DNA of 64,000 nt from assembly GCA_958510825.1 (NCBI GenBank), contig OY294047.1:35871747-35935746 (forward strand). The letters run 5' to 3'. The translations under genes were made by a program, and so were the position numbers. Source of the stretch: Brachypterus glaber. Its lineage: Eukaryota; Arthropoda; Insecta; Coleoptera; Kateretidae. Positions 1 through 10,700 of the stretch are shown one piece after another (the first letter of the stretch is position 1; each line of letters opens with the position of its first letter). The notes under the pieces were generated by a model. The model made no database searches. It was not told where the DNA came from and worked only from the letters and a program-made list of their open reading frames with translations.

Positions 1-555
1 GTTGGAAATATTGTTAAGAAAGCTAACAAAACTACCTACATAATGTTCAAAACTTTCCAAAATCCCTCTCCATCCCTCTTTAATCTCCTTTATAAATCAT
101 ACATTAGACCTCAACTGGAACATGCAGCATTAATATGGACTCCTAACTTGATAAAGGACATAAATTTGTTGGAAGGTGTTCAGCGTAGAGCAACTAAATC
201 TGTGCGTAGTATTAGCAATTTACCCTACCATGACCGTTTGGAGGCACTCAGTTTGCCAGTCTTGTCTGAAAGACGTCAAAGAGGAGAAATGATTTTTACC
301 TATAGGATAGTTAATGGACACTTCAGTGGTGATATCAATAATATGCTGACTTTAAGTGATAATCTGCAACTACGTGGTCACTCATTTAAGTTAAAGAAAG
401 AAAACTACAAGTCAACAATCCGTCAGAACTTCTTCTCGAACAGAGTTTTCAACCGCTCGAATGGACTTCAGTCAAGTGTAGTAACTGCCACAACTGTTAA
501 CTCTTTTAAAAACAATTATGATAGAACCCAAAGACACTTAGTTTCTTATATTTAA
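1..555 (+). pseudogene. 3' end of a LINE reverse-transcriptase ORF (CR1/L2/jockey-like)
   Basis: The frame is open from base 1, so the ORF enters from outside the window, and it stops at 555 (about 184 codons). The product is the region after the polymerase domain of a non-LTR retrotransposon. The usual signature of that region is readable: YIRPQLEHAALIWTP, then LLEGVQRRATK, then LSERRQRGEMIFTYRIVNG. In complete elements this part follows the catalytic core in ORF2; the core itself is not in view. No internal stop is seen in this stretch, so it may be a fairly young copy or the end of a longer one. The (TAA)n tail just downstream fits the same class. The class is well supported; the exact clade is inference. 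Confidence 0.85.
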
Positions 556-650
556 TTCTTATTTTTAGTCCCTACTTTTGAGCTATAATAGGTTTCGATC
601 TCAGCTCTAAATTGTATTTTAATAATAATAATAATAATAATAATAATATT
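556..650 (+). repeat. LINE 3' UTR and (TAA)n tail
   Basis: About 65 bases of 3' UTR lead into a run of AAT/TAA triplets (about 621-648). Triplet tails like this end many CR1/L2/I-type LINEs, so this marks the 3' terminus of the element that begins at the left edge. The next repeat, a hairpin element, follows directly. Confidence 0.7.
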
Positions 651-654
651 TGCA

Positions 655-752
655 GTCGAAGAAAAAGTATAGTCTACAACACGTATGGAATAGTCATTCC
701 GCGCTAGCAGTACCGACAAACTTCCATACTAGTTATAGAATATACTATTTAA
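655..752. repeat. Hairpin repeat H1, copy 1 (tip deleted)
   Basis: It begins TTTGCAGTCGAAGAAAAAG and runs into AGTATAGTCTACAACACG, like the copies at 22919 and 29531. The GC-rich tip of the hairpin found in those copies is missing, and only the outer stem (TATGGAATAG against the closing TCCATACTAGTTATAG) remains. It is probably a non-autonomous element or the terminal hairpin of one. Confidence 0.6.
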
Positions 753-796
753 AATACTAAATGTGACAAATGACAAAATTTGTGTTTAAAATATTA

Positions 797-868
797 AAAA
801 GCCGTGAAGATATGTAATGCTACGCATTCCATTATATACTATTCACAGTAAATGGTATATTGCATTTT
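797..868. repeat. Short hairpin repeat H2, copy 1
   Basis: GTGAAGATATGTAATGC pairs imperfectly with GCATTCCATTATATAC further along. The same ~70-bp block recurs at 29823-29890. In both places it follows an H1 hairpin, so H1 and H2 probably belong to one larger element. Confidence 0.5.
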
Positions 869-1287
869 CCAAAATGCTTGAAAAAAATCTGTTTCAGAAG
901 AAAAAGTAATAAAATTAAATTTTTTTTTCAAATAAGATATTTTCTTGAAAAACAAAAAAATATATATTTTTTTATTTTTCAAAGAAAAACCTTTTTTTTA
1001 TTTTGTTTTTGCGAAAAACGAAAAACGAAAAAAATAAAAAAGAAATTATAAAAAAGTTTAACCCCCCATAACTTTTTTGTTTTTGGGGGGATTACTTTCA
1101 AAATTGAAAGAATTAATCATTATAATAAAAGTAATTTTTTTCTGAAAAAGTTACGTTAATCGGAATTTTCTTTCAGCTTTTTCGATTCGTGTCTACAAAA
1201 ATCGTGACAAAGGACAGCCAAAAAAAATATAAAGTTTTTCTTTTTTCATAAAACAAATTTATATCCAAGAATTTTTTGTTTATGGAA
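869..1287. other. AT-rich low-complexity DNA
   Basis: Runs of A and T with a short inverted pair of C6/G6 tracts around 1062-1090. No coding signal or recognisable repeat was seen. Confidence 0.5.
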
Positions 1288-1423
1288 CGTTCAAGTATTA
1301 CGTAACGCAAATTTTGATCATTTTGTACCCCCCCCCCCTGTAACGCTACTTTTCTATACCATTAACATGGGCGTAACACTCCAAAGTGACCCCCCCCTAG
1401 GAGCGTTACGTAATACTTGAACG
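1288..1423. mobile_element. Short fold-back MITE with CGTTCAAGTATTACGTAACGC termini
   Basis: The 21 bases starting at 1288 (CGTTCAAGTATTACGTAACG plus C) are repeated as their reverse complement ending at 1423. The inside holds a C12 run and a second, shorter C run. A second copy (56015-56113) has the same left end and middle but is cut off on the right by a Tc1-like fragment. No transposase is present and no clear TSD was found. Confidence 0.65.
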
Positions 1424-1547
1424 GACAACTTTTGAAAATTTTGGGAAATTCGAAACTGTCGTATAATACTATTATAGCGCAGACGCTGTGAACAGTATAA
1501 TAGGTAATAGTACATTATTTACCAAGTAACAGAAGTTTAACATTTTT

Positions 1548-1603
1548 GACCTGCGTCAAATTGCGGGATGAGCGCGCTAGCGCGAAGCCCGCAAGACGCG
1601 GTC
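1548..1603. repeat. GC-rich hairpin in left arm of fold-back element
   Basis: GACCTGCGTC pairs with GACGCGGTC, TTGCGGG with CCCGCAA, and the tip is AGCGCGCTAGCGCG. It is absent from the matching place in the right arm (around 3530-3545), where only short AACATGTTAAAATGTTAAAC sequence is found. It was either gained on one side or lost on the other. Confidence 0.7.
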
Positions 1604-1859
1604 TAAAATGTTAAATCTTCGCTCACGTGGAAAATATAGTATTTTTTCACTACCAGTACAATTAATTAGCTATTTATTTATTTATTTATTTTACTATTTA
1701 ATGAAAACGTTTATAAATTTAAAATATCACGCTGGCCGTTCGAGGCCATTAAACAAACAAATGAATAACTTGACATTTCTGGCAGAAATTTTCTGGTGAT
1801 CTGCTAAAATTATTAAGTTAGAAAGTGTTTCCGTGTTAAGTGTAATAAAATATATAAAA

Positions 1860-2000
1860 ATGGAAAGTGAAATGCAAAGTGATGATTCTGGTACTCCTCC
1901 AGAAATAAGGGGACAGGCGAAAACTGTGAGGGAGAATCTATTGCCTCAAAAATCAATATATAGGGGTTGTACCTCTAATAATCTATGTTCCTTACGGTAA
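1860..2000 (+). pseudogene. Truncated transposon ORF start, left arm (46 codons)
   Basis: An ATG in a favourable A-rich context opens MESEMQSDDSGTPPEIRG, continues QAKTVRENLLPQKS and then falls out of any coding look to a stop at 1998. The mirror copy in the right arm (3154-3282) has the same start with one Q-to-H change. Conservation of a start in both arms suggests the 5' coding part of an autonomous parent. The ENLLPQKS segment resembles, from memory only, the N-terminal region of insect tyrosine-recombinase-like (Crypton-type) proteins. That is a weak inference. Confidence 0.4.
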
Positions 2001-2423
2001 TATATGGGTTGTATAGTCTATGGTTGAATATGATGGACCAATGATTTTCACTTTTCGAAGTGTTTTTTGTAAAACATGTTTTATAGTTACTAAATACTAA
2101 ATATAGGTACTTAATTTAGTTAATATTTTTGAAATTATCATGCAATAAATAAATTTGGTGCCTAAAGACACTTGTAAATAGCAACGGGATTTAATAATTA
2201 AGTGAAACGTCAGATGCCAAAACAGCTGAATAAAAATTCATTATTAACCATGGTGCAATTTTATTATTTTTAGAACCTCTGACGTCATAGGTAGAGAAAT
2301 AATATTTCTACCAATGAAAAGAACAGTAATAAAGATGTGGTTTTAGGCTGGTAGTGAAAAAACTAATTTGGTAGCGAGGACAAACAAACAAAAACGTAAC
2401 GATTTATTAAATTAGCAACCCAA

Positions 2424-2534
2424 ATGGATCCTAATTTGCATTATGGCAATTACGTAAATAAATCAATTGAGGTCCACGATGATTCCTACGACATTTTAGC
2501 CAAGTTCCAATTTAAACAATTTATGTCTCAGTAA
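2424..2534 (+). other. 36-codon ORF in loop of the fold-back element
   Basis: An ATG preceded by CCAA opens MDPNLHYGNYVNKSIEVHDD and ends SQ-stop. It is GC-richer than the surroundings and lies in the unique loop between the arms. It could be a second exon-like piece of the parent element or chance. No family was recognised. Confidence 0.2.
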
Positions 2535-3153
2535 GACAAAGTAGATATACAGAGTTTTGGTGTGCAAGTCGCTTGCAAAACAGCTTTACACTACGATATT
2601 TTAAGAACGCTTTGACATAAAGACTTAAATTTTTTTTCTATTAGTAAATCTTTGTTCCAAATTTTCAGTCTCCGTTTTTAACGTATAAATTAGAAAAATC
2701 TATGCCGGCATTGTTAAGGATCCAAGAAAACAGGACATGTTACATGTCATTTTAAAGGTTTTTTTATGCCTAATACAATAAAGATTTTCAATCGAAAATC
2801 ATTTTTTTCACTACCAGCCTAAAACCACATCTTTATTACTGTTCTTTTCATTGGTAGAAATATTATTTCTCTACCTATGACGTCAGAGGTTCTAAAAATA
2901 ATGAAATTGCACCATGGTTAATAATGAATTTTTATTCAGCTGTTTTCAGCTGACGTTTCACTTAATTATTAAATCACATTGCTATTTACAAGTGTCTTAA
3001 GGCACCAAATTTATTTATTGCATGATAAATTAAAAAATATTAACTAAATGAGTACCTATAAAACATGTTTTACAAAAAACACTTCGAAAAGTGAAAATCA
3101 TTGGTCCATCATATTTAACCATAGATTATACAACCCATATATTACCGTAAGGA

Positions 3154-3282
3154 TCATAGATTACTAGAGGTACAACCCCCATATATTGATTTTTGAGGCA
3201 ATAGATTCTCCCTCACAGTTTTCGCATGTCCCCTTATTTCTGGGGGAGTACCAGAATCATCACTTTGCATTTCACTTTCCAT
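3154..3282 (-). pseudogene. Truncated transposon ORF start, right arm (42 codons)
   Basis: Mirror copy of the frame at 1860-2000: MESEMQSDDSGTPPEIRG, then HAKTVRENLLPQKS, stopping at 3154. Both copies lose coding character at the same point, just after KS, so the truncation predates or accompanies formation of the palindrome. Confidence 0.4.
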
Positions 3283-3802
3283 TTTTATATATTTTATTAC
3301 ACTTAACACGGAAACACTTTCTAACTTAATAGTTTTAGCAGATCACCAGAAAATTTCTGTCAGAAATGTCAAGTTATTCATTTGTTTTTTTAATGGCCGA
3401 GAACGGCCAGCGTAATATTTTAAATTTATAAGTTTTTGATTAAATTTTAGTAAAATAAATAAATAAATAGCTAATTAATTGTAGTGGTAGTGAAAAAAAT
3501 ACTATATTTTCCACGTGAGTGAAGATTTAACATGTTAAAATGTTAAACTTCTCTCACTTGGTAAATAATATACTATTACTGAATCTCGAGATAATGGGAC
3601 ACAAATGGGTAAATTATTTTAAAATTTGTAATTAACAAAAAAAAAATAAAAGAAAGCGCTAAATATTATTTTTAATTTTTATCCAAAATGTTCTAAGAGT
3701 CATGCCTAATCGACACATAAAGAAAAAATTTGGGTTTTCGAAAAAAGAAAATAAAACGCTAAAAACCTATAGTGTAACGTTTAAGGCGGTGCCGTGAATT
3801 AT

Positions 3803-4044
3803 TTATAAGCAGAGTTGATACTTTTATTACAATAACAGGGTCGGACAACAGGAATTTTAAATTATTTCTAATTTTTGGTGAGTTTGTTTAATACATACCC
3901 ATACCGAATAAGATTATATGTCTGTATACAGACATATAATCATATTAGGCATGTATTAATAAAACTCACCAAAAGTTAGAAATAATTTAAAATTCCTGTT
4001 GTCCGACCCTGTTATTGTAATAAAAGTATCAACTCTGGTTATAA
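3803..4044. repeat. 242-bp near-perfect palindrome
   Basis: The arms (TTATAAGCAGAGTTGATAC on the left, GTATCAACTCTGGTTATAA on the right) converge without a real loop on TATATGTCTGTATACAGACA. This is a cruciform-prone structure. It is probably a MITE without coding capacity; no TSD was identified. Confidence 0.75.
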
Positions 4045-6011
4045 GTGGAACAAAAAAAAAACACACAAAAGACGTTGGAAATTTGACGTCGCGATCTCCA
4101 AAGTAATTCTCAACCGGTAAAATGCACTCTTTTAAGGGTAAGTACATTTTAAAATACTTAAATAACTATTTAATGGCTGCAAGTGACTTGCAAACGGTGT
4201 GATAAATATAATTCAATAAAATAAAGTTAACAGTAGTTCACACACTTGATATTGGTCTCTCTAAGGGAAAAAGTTATCGACTGGCGAAATAAAGTAAACA
4301 ACAAACTTTATTTACCTTCCGATTTTTAAATTTAAGCACATAAACAAAATTGAGTTTATCAATTTAAAAGTACCTAAACAATTTTTATTCTATCACAGTT
4401 TTGTGAATACTAACTTCTTAATGCGATACTCCCGTTATAAGCTCAAATAAATTAAATTTACGTAAATTTGTAAAAAATAGGTAAAAATATCCACCCAGTT
4501 TATTGTCAATGGGACACTTTCCCGGGGCGAGTCCATTATTGCAAACTTCCCCAAACTGTTCTAGGTAAAATTCAATGCTAAAAGTTCACCTTCCAGCAAA
4601 CAGATGTCACTACTAAAAAAACAAATACAAAACAAAAGTTCTAGCCTTTGTGAACAGATGGCTTTTTTAATAAACAGTTTGCCTGTAATCTGAGTGTAAC
4701 AATTTTAGTACTGAATACATATGATTACCTAATATGTTTAACTGCATAATATGAAATTAAATTAGGGTTAAAATAAGTAAGGTAAATATAGTTTTTATTG
4801 CTTATATTGGCTACTCTGATTACTTTGTCTTTCTTGCGTTGGCTAAACTGCTAAAAACTGTTAGAAAGTCAAACCTAGCACTGTAGAACTAATTTTGACG
4901 GTCTTTGTCGTCAAGAAACTATCACATATTAAGTGGTCCACGAATAGATTTGGGTTTACAAAAATTAGCACCAAAAATTAAAGTTGGATCCTGATGGTAT
5001 GCTGTTATCCTTTGTTTATCTTTTACATCAATTTTATTGATGAAAAAACTTTTTGTTGATAAAGTTGTTAACCCGAATAGGCTTGCCCCCCTTATCAAAA
5101 ATCCTGCGGGCGCCCCTGAGGTAGGATATAGTTATTTGTGTGCCAAGGCACTCTATAGTGGTTAAAAAGTAAAAATTTAGGGTGAATTAATATCTGCTTA
5201 AGAAGAAAAAGCACCTGATTACTTACCTCGAAACAAAATTGAAAGTAAACTGATCGGCCCTTTTCCAGCCTCTCTACTTAATTTGAATAAAGGAGCTTCG
5301 TTTTCTGATAAATATTTTAAAAGCCCTAGATTGATGGAATTTTACGCAACGTAGGTATACAGTGTATACACTGATAAAAATATATTAAGTTTTTGCTCAC
5401 TTTAAGTGTTTTGACACGTTAAGTGCCATTTGTATTCAAACAGATACAGGTGGATTTTACAATCGGGCCGCATGTATTTATACAGTTACTTGCCTAAACT
5501 TTATATATCACTTTACTTGGTGGCCCAAGAGGACAGAAAAAATTTTGCATGGTGGCGCTTAACGTGTTAATAATGGTTATTTAAGCGTATACGGGGAAAT
5601 AACTATTATAAATATGATAAATTATTTTTTTAGTGGGTAATTTGTTTTTAATGGTGTCCCACGTTTTATCCTTAAATAAAGGAAAGGAAAACCAACTAGT
5701 ACCCATAAAAAATACAGGTAAATTATTTAAATGTTAATGCCTAAATCATATCAGCTCGGATTAGACCATTTAAAAGAATCCAGGCCGCTTAGTGATTTTT
5801 TTGGTTAAGTTAGTTTGCACCTAAAAAAAGGACATCAACTCGAACTCGAACAGTTAAAAAAAAATCTACATTTCCTATCAACTGTGCTCTCGGCTGTGCT
5901 TATGACCAACCTTCGAGGCAACCGTCCAAATTCCATATAATAATGTATTCATCTTGGTACAAGATTATTTTTAGTCATTTCCAAATTTTGAAAGGCACCG
6001 AACAAACTTTA
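4045..6011. other. Unassigned AT-rich DNA
   Basis: I see no ORF, terminal repeat or RNA gene here. There are small palindromes such as TATACAGTGTATA near 5360, which are not informative. Confidence 0.4.
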
Positions 6012-6019
6012 GTTACAGT

Positions 6020-6440
6020 TAGGGTTGCCAACCGTCCTTTATTTTAAAGGACAGTCCTTTATTTTCTACTATTGTCCTCTTTAGGTCTGTGTGTCACAAT
6101 TGTTTTTAAAGGTCAAACGTAAAAAAGGACAATTAATAATTTATAATAAAGCTTTTAGGTTTAAACTTGAAACAAATTGTAAATTTGTATTTTCTTATGA
6201 CTGCGCCTTACGGCTTAGGCAAAGATAGACGGGGTAGTGAGTTGGTACGACACGGCGCTCTGCCCACCTGTGTGGGGCACATCGCTATCAGTCTCGTATA
6301 CAAAGCTGTGGAAGAAGTCTGTTTTTGCTATATTCTGCAATGGGAGAGATTTCTGCAAAAAAGTGGTTTTGTTTTTTTCTCTTTATTTTTTAGAGACATA
6401 ATATGTCCTTTATTTTAATGATTCAGAGTTGGGAACCCTA
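6020..6440. mobile_element. hAT-like non-autonomous element with 8-bp TSD
   Basis: The termini are TAGGGTTGCCAAC and its inverse GTTGGGAACCCTA. They are flanked by GTTACAGT (6012-6019) and GTTGCAGT (6441-6448), an 8-bp duplication with one change, as expected for hAT transposition. GTCCTTTATTTT recurs at both ends, as subterminal repeats often do. The GC-richer centre (6200-6310) has a short open frame but no transposase motif that I recognise. At 421 bp it is an internally deleted or MITE-type copy. Confidence 0.75.
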
Positions 6441-6448
6441 GTTGCAGT

Positions 6449-7200
6449 TATACCGCAGGACTTTAAAAATTAAAACAATTTTTGTTTTTCTGTGTATTTG
6501 ACGAATTCTGAAAACCTCCAGGGTGAAAGTGGGGATGGGGCTAAAAGACAATGGCTGGTGATGTAACAGCGTTAATGTTTTTGCAAATTTCGTTTCAGTC
6601 TTTTTCGACAATCACAAGTGTCTCTTGAACGATTAAAATGTTAATATTTAACGAATACAGGTCTGGGCTCAGCACTGTAAATGCAAATATGGTAATTTTA
6701 CAGCAAATAAAGTAGGTCATATGTTGCCAGCAAAGAAAGTGGTAAATTTAAATCAGTACTGTAAATTCACAGTTATCTGTAAAAATGTGAATTTTTACCT
6801 GTGATTTCACAGTAATTTAAGCATCGAATTTAATGTGTATTTCAAGTAGTATTACGGGCTCTTGGAATTTTCGGAAAAAAGTGCCGGCTTTTTGGACCAC
6901 ATGCATGAATTTTAATGCAAAATTATTGTACCGACATGAAAAGAGATTTTACTAAACCCAGTAATATTGAGGTTAATTTAATAAATATTGTAAATTCACA
7001 TTCTGACATTGTAAATTTGCTTTAATTATTACAGTTAAAACTACTGTAAGATTGACGGACAAATTTAGAGTGAGAGGTGAGAGTGACACACGCCATCAAT
7101 GGGACAGTTCAAATATAAAACAATTTAGCCAACATGTTTTTTTTTTAATTTAATAACAATAATTACTAAACTTGAGCTTTTCCGATAACTACATATATAT
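6449..7200. other. Unassigned DNA rich in TGTAAAT words
   Basis: Many scattered TGTAAAT/ATTTACA words are present between 6640 and 7040 but there is no regular period. No gene was found. Confidence 0.4.
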
Positions 7201-7530
7201 TTATCCAATACATACAGATAATAAGACAATTACCAGCTTTATTTTAAATAGATAAACTCAATAATAACCCCCGCGTGTCCTTTACTTTATTGAGTGGATA
7301 ATTATTTATTTTACCCACTCAACTGTTACTTGTCAAATTATTTTCTTGTAAATGTCATTAAAATTTTTAATAAAAATATGAATTCCTAAGCTATTTATTG
7401 GATAAAACCTTGTATGGCACTCATGGGTAAACCGATATTGCCCTCTCGAAAATTAACCTGCTTGGCTGACGCGGTTAATTTTCTCATGGGCAATATCTTA
7501 CTTTACCCACTAGTACCATAAATAACTATT
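7201..7530 (+). mobile_element. Hairpin MITE S, copy A
   Basis: The ends are TTATCCAATACATACAG and CCATAAATAACTATT, identical in all five window copies. The inside holds an inverted pair TTATCCAATA...TATTGGATAA, a small hairpin (GAGTGGATAATT...TTTACCCACTC) and a large hairpin built from GGGTAAACCGATATTGCCC and its partner GGGCAATATCTTACTTTACCC. In this copy the hairpin tip is partly lost. There is no coding capacity, TIRs are weak and the superfamily is unknown. Confidence 0.75.
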
Positions 7531-8092
7531 ATACGTTTAGTTTATCTATGTCTAAGTAAGTAAAAGAAAACTTTCACTGAGAGTGCCATTAATTCAAAAA
7601 GTGTTAAGTAATTCGGAATACTTATGGTCACATTCAAACCCATACCAGCTTGAGTAAGAGAAAAAATCTAATGAGGGAGAGTACTTGCCTCAGTTAAAAT
7701 ATACCTTATGGGATTATATTGCATTTGCGTAGGTGACGCGAAGGTGAAACATGTTATACATTTAAGGGAAAAATTAAAAATGGCGTAAGTTTTTCGCGCC
7801 AGCTACATCAAGTAATTTATGTAAAAATGTGTTTGTTAAGAAAATATTATTAAATCTACAATCGTTATAACTTTTGATATTGATTTTACAATGGAAAGTT
7901 AGTATATGTAATGTAATTTAGTGGTTGAATGTGGATTACGGTTATCCAAATGTTTTTGAGGTTATGATAGAAGAAATTTTATTGATTTGAAACAATTATA
8001 ACACTTGTATCTGGTCAAAAAGGACGAAGTTCAAGACCATAAATGACCAAAAGGTCATAATTAATGAAGAGAAGAAGAAGTAAACATTTAAG
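7531..8092. other. Unassigned AT-rich DNA
   Basis: Nothing recognised. Confidence 0.4.
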
Positions 8093-8250
8093 AAGTCTTA
8101 CAGAAGACCAGGCCAAAAGAAAGCGATGGTATGGTAACAACCAGGCGAACCATCTGCAGAAACTAACAAGAGAGCAGCGAGCTGGCCAATTGACAAAGGC
8201 AAAGGCCAATAATAAAGAGAGAGAGAGAGAGAGAGAAAGAGAGGGAGGGA

Positions 8251-8340
<90 letters not shown>
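8093..8340 (+). mobile_element. GA-tailed short retroposon, copy 1, with (GA)n tract
   Basis: A ~120-bp body starting AAGTCTTACAGAAGAC is followed by a long GA run (about 8216-8340). The body matches the copy at 20654-20790 on the other strand, which has a perfect 11-bp TSD. The GA tract is therefore an expanded tail rather than an independent microsatellite. The body happens to be open in one frame (LTREQRAGQLTKAKA) in both copies. No pol III boxes were recognised. Confidence 0.65.
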
Positions 8341-8342
<2 letters not shown>

Positions 8343-9306
8343 GAATTATATTGGCAAATTTGTGTTGACCTCACTAACTTTCTTGGAACCTGTCCTGTAC
8401 GTTTTTTTTTGTATCCAGGGCTTGTTGAACTCTTGGATATTTTAATTTAAGTGTCAAAAGAGTAATTTATGGTTGCAAATCAATACGAATATATTAAATT
8501 CTATCGGAAGTTCGGCCTAAGAATACTGATTAAACCTTATGAAAAACTTGAATTTTATAAAATTTGACTTTAAGAAATTCAGTCAACCTTTAATAGAAAT
8601 CAGCGCCTTTTATAAAAAATAACGTATCCATAGATTGTTATAATCTCTTACGGATTTAATAAATTATTATTACTACATAAATCAAAATATCTTTTTAGTG
8701 CTTTAGATTACAATATTGAACCAAACTGTAGATATGCTTTAAACTTACATTTTCAAATCATACGATTGTTTTTCCTTTTGACTTTTTCAATTTTCACCTG
8801 AAGGTGCTATATATATTTTTTGCTTTTAAATTAAATTGTTTAATTTGAACCGGCCAACGTATACTAAGATATTTAAAAACGTATTTTGTGTCTTTTATAC
8901 AGGTAAGTGTTACTTGTTGCCTACATGTTAATAACAGATACAGTATAGGCTGACAAGTTATATAGATCTCCGTATATGTATTAAGGTCAAAATAAATAAA
9001 AATCTTAACTTTTGTAACGATTTTTAGCATCTGCATGCAGGTTCCTTTGAAAATGATAATATTAATCTCCAGCCTACGTGCTTGCAATATTTCACCGCGG
9101 AGATCCATGTATGGCATATCCGCTCACGCGTGTTTGGGCGCCATTGTATCTCAACATATCATCCACTGGACGTAATTTTTATGCATACTTATGTATGTGA
9201 ATCTATTAAGGTGGTCTGTGTTTTTTTGTTGTTGTCGTAGGTCTAATGTTTCACTGTGTCACAAAGGTACTACGACAATTTCGTGGCGAATTCTCTTGGT
9301 GTCGTC
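8341..9306. other. Unassigned AT-rich DNA
   Basis: Open frames here have no recognisable motif and are taken as chance. Confidence 0.4.
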
Positions 9307-9551
9307 CAACGAACTAACAACTCTTCTCTCTAGAATACGCATACCGTTAATATAAAGTATCGCCAACATCTCGGTTTGTTTGTAAACAAATAGTAGGTAT
9401 ATTCAGGCCTGAACAATAACAATTACCAGTTACTGTTATTGTTGTCTCTGTTAGAACAAAGCTGTGCGAGTAAGACAGACAAATGTATATGTTGGCTACG
9501 TTTTTGTCAGTTTTTACAAATGAAATGCCTCTTCTAGAGAGAAGAGTCATT
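9307..9551. mobile_element. hAT MITE T1, copy 1 (right end lost)
   Basis: It begins CAACGAACTAACAACTCTTC and is about 245 bp long, closely matching the complete copy at 43266-43515. The inner right stem (CTAGAGAGAAGAGTCATT) is present, but the last ~10 bases (AGTTCGTTG in the other copy) are replaced by unrelated sequence, so no TSD can be read. Confidence 0.7.
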
Positions 9552-10134
9552 CCGCATCAAATGCAACCACAACATCAAAAAATTAAATATTATAATTGCG
9601 TGATTCACCTAACACAAATCACACGATTTGTCGCTTTATTGATAAATCTATCAAAATAAATTTATACCAGAGAATATAGACCCAGCAAGCTACAAGTTTT
9701 CCTAAACAAAAGTTTTCCACTAGCTTTTGTTTTTGAGCTGCAATTATACTTACCTGAATTTTAAACATAACTTTAACCGAAAATCTAAAATTTAGATAAT
9801 TCATTTATTTTTCCTTCTAGTAAATTTATTTTTTAAACCAACTTTATTATTTTTGCTTAAAAAGTCCATATTTGATATTTAATATTTTTAACAACCCTCG
9901 TATATCAGTAAAAAAGTACCTAAGTAAGTAACGTTAAGTACCTAAACTAGCCCCTAGATGGAAATAGTGTTTTTAATTATATTTTAATCTGAATTAAGTA
10001 ATTTTTTGTCACTCCCGATGGTCCTTTGACGATAGCCGCACATTAAAAATGTTTCCTTTTTAAATGTTAATGTTTGTTTATCCAATTTAAAGAATATTTA
10101 AGTTTGACAATTTATAAAATTCTTTTGATATTTA
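9552..10134. other. Unassigned AT-rich DNA
   Basis: Nothing recognised. Confidence 0.4.
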
Positions 10135-10242
10135 GGCCCGGTTGTACAAACCTCGCTCAAATTTGAACCTAGCTCAACTGTCATCTGTTTCAACGGTAAA
10201 GGAACTCTGCTCAAAGTTAAACCAGGTTTGTACAACCGGGCC
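10135..10242. mobile_element. PIF/Harbinger-type MITE, 108 bp
   Basis: Perfect 18-bp terminal inverted repeats, GGCCCGGTTGTACAAACC and its complement, are flanked by TTA on both sides (left ...TTA, right TTA...). A 3-bp TWA duplication and GG(C)-starting TIRs are the PIF/Harbinger signature. There is no coding capacity. Confidence 0.75.
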
Positions 10243-10449
10243 TTAAAGTCTTATCTCAAAAATGTAAGTGGAGATCAAAATAAATAAAATTCATAGGATT
10301 CTTCTTAAATAATCCTTAAAAAAATTAAACTAAATATTACTAATGAATTTAAAAATAAAATAAATTAAAACTATTTGAATTGCGACACTATGCTTATAAT
10401 ACTACCGTTAAGTCTGATCGGAGGCACCACCAAGTCTTTATAATTAGAA

Positions 10450-10700
10450 GGTCTGAACACCATGACACAGGTTTTGTTGATAATACATCGTTCTCGCAAA
10501 TTTAAAGGGTAAATTTAAAGATTCAGCCAAATTCCCTATAAAACAGTAATTGCCTAGGGTCACTTCATCTGTACTTGGTCTGTTTTTGCTCTGGTTTTCG
10601 TTTTTTTCTTCCTTTCGGGTAGCGCCACACAACAAATGAAAATCGAAAATTTCCCCTTAAGGGGAAACCTTAAGCTTAGGGATACGAGATTTGGAATTTC
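10450..10700. repeat. Dispersed repeat R1, copy 1
   Basis: CGGGTAGCGCCACAC, CTAAGCTTAAGG and a CACTTCATCT-type block are found in inverted orientation at 12780-12965. The two copies have diverged. The class is unknown. Confidence 0.5.

Larger units (their letters stand above)
1504..3579. mobile_element. Large fold-back element, ~0.8-kb inverted arms
   Basis: The left arm (about 1504-2370) and right arm (about 2795-3579) are reverse complements of each other over most of their length. The termini are GTAATAGTAYATTATTTACC, the inner edge is around TTTTAGGCTGGTAGTGAAAAA, and the unique loop is about 420 bp. The left arm has an extra GC-rich hairpin (1548-1603) that the right arm lacks. Each arm carries the same short reading frame starting MESEMQSDDSGTPPEIRG. 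The element therefore looks like two inverted copies of the 5' end of an autonomous transposon. No TSD was securely identified and the superfamily is unknown. Confidence 0.75.

Noticed and set aside
7201..7530. Helitron reading of MITE S (3' hairpin followed by CTAGT)
   Set aside because: CTAG occurs after the hairpin, but the next ~18 bases are conserved in all five copies, so it is not the terminus, and there is no TC 5' end.
8015..8450. Long open frames on both strands through the GA tract
   Set aside because: They are a by-product of the dinucleotide repeat (Ser-Leu or Arg-Glu runs) and not a protein.
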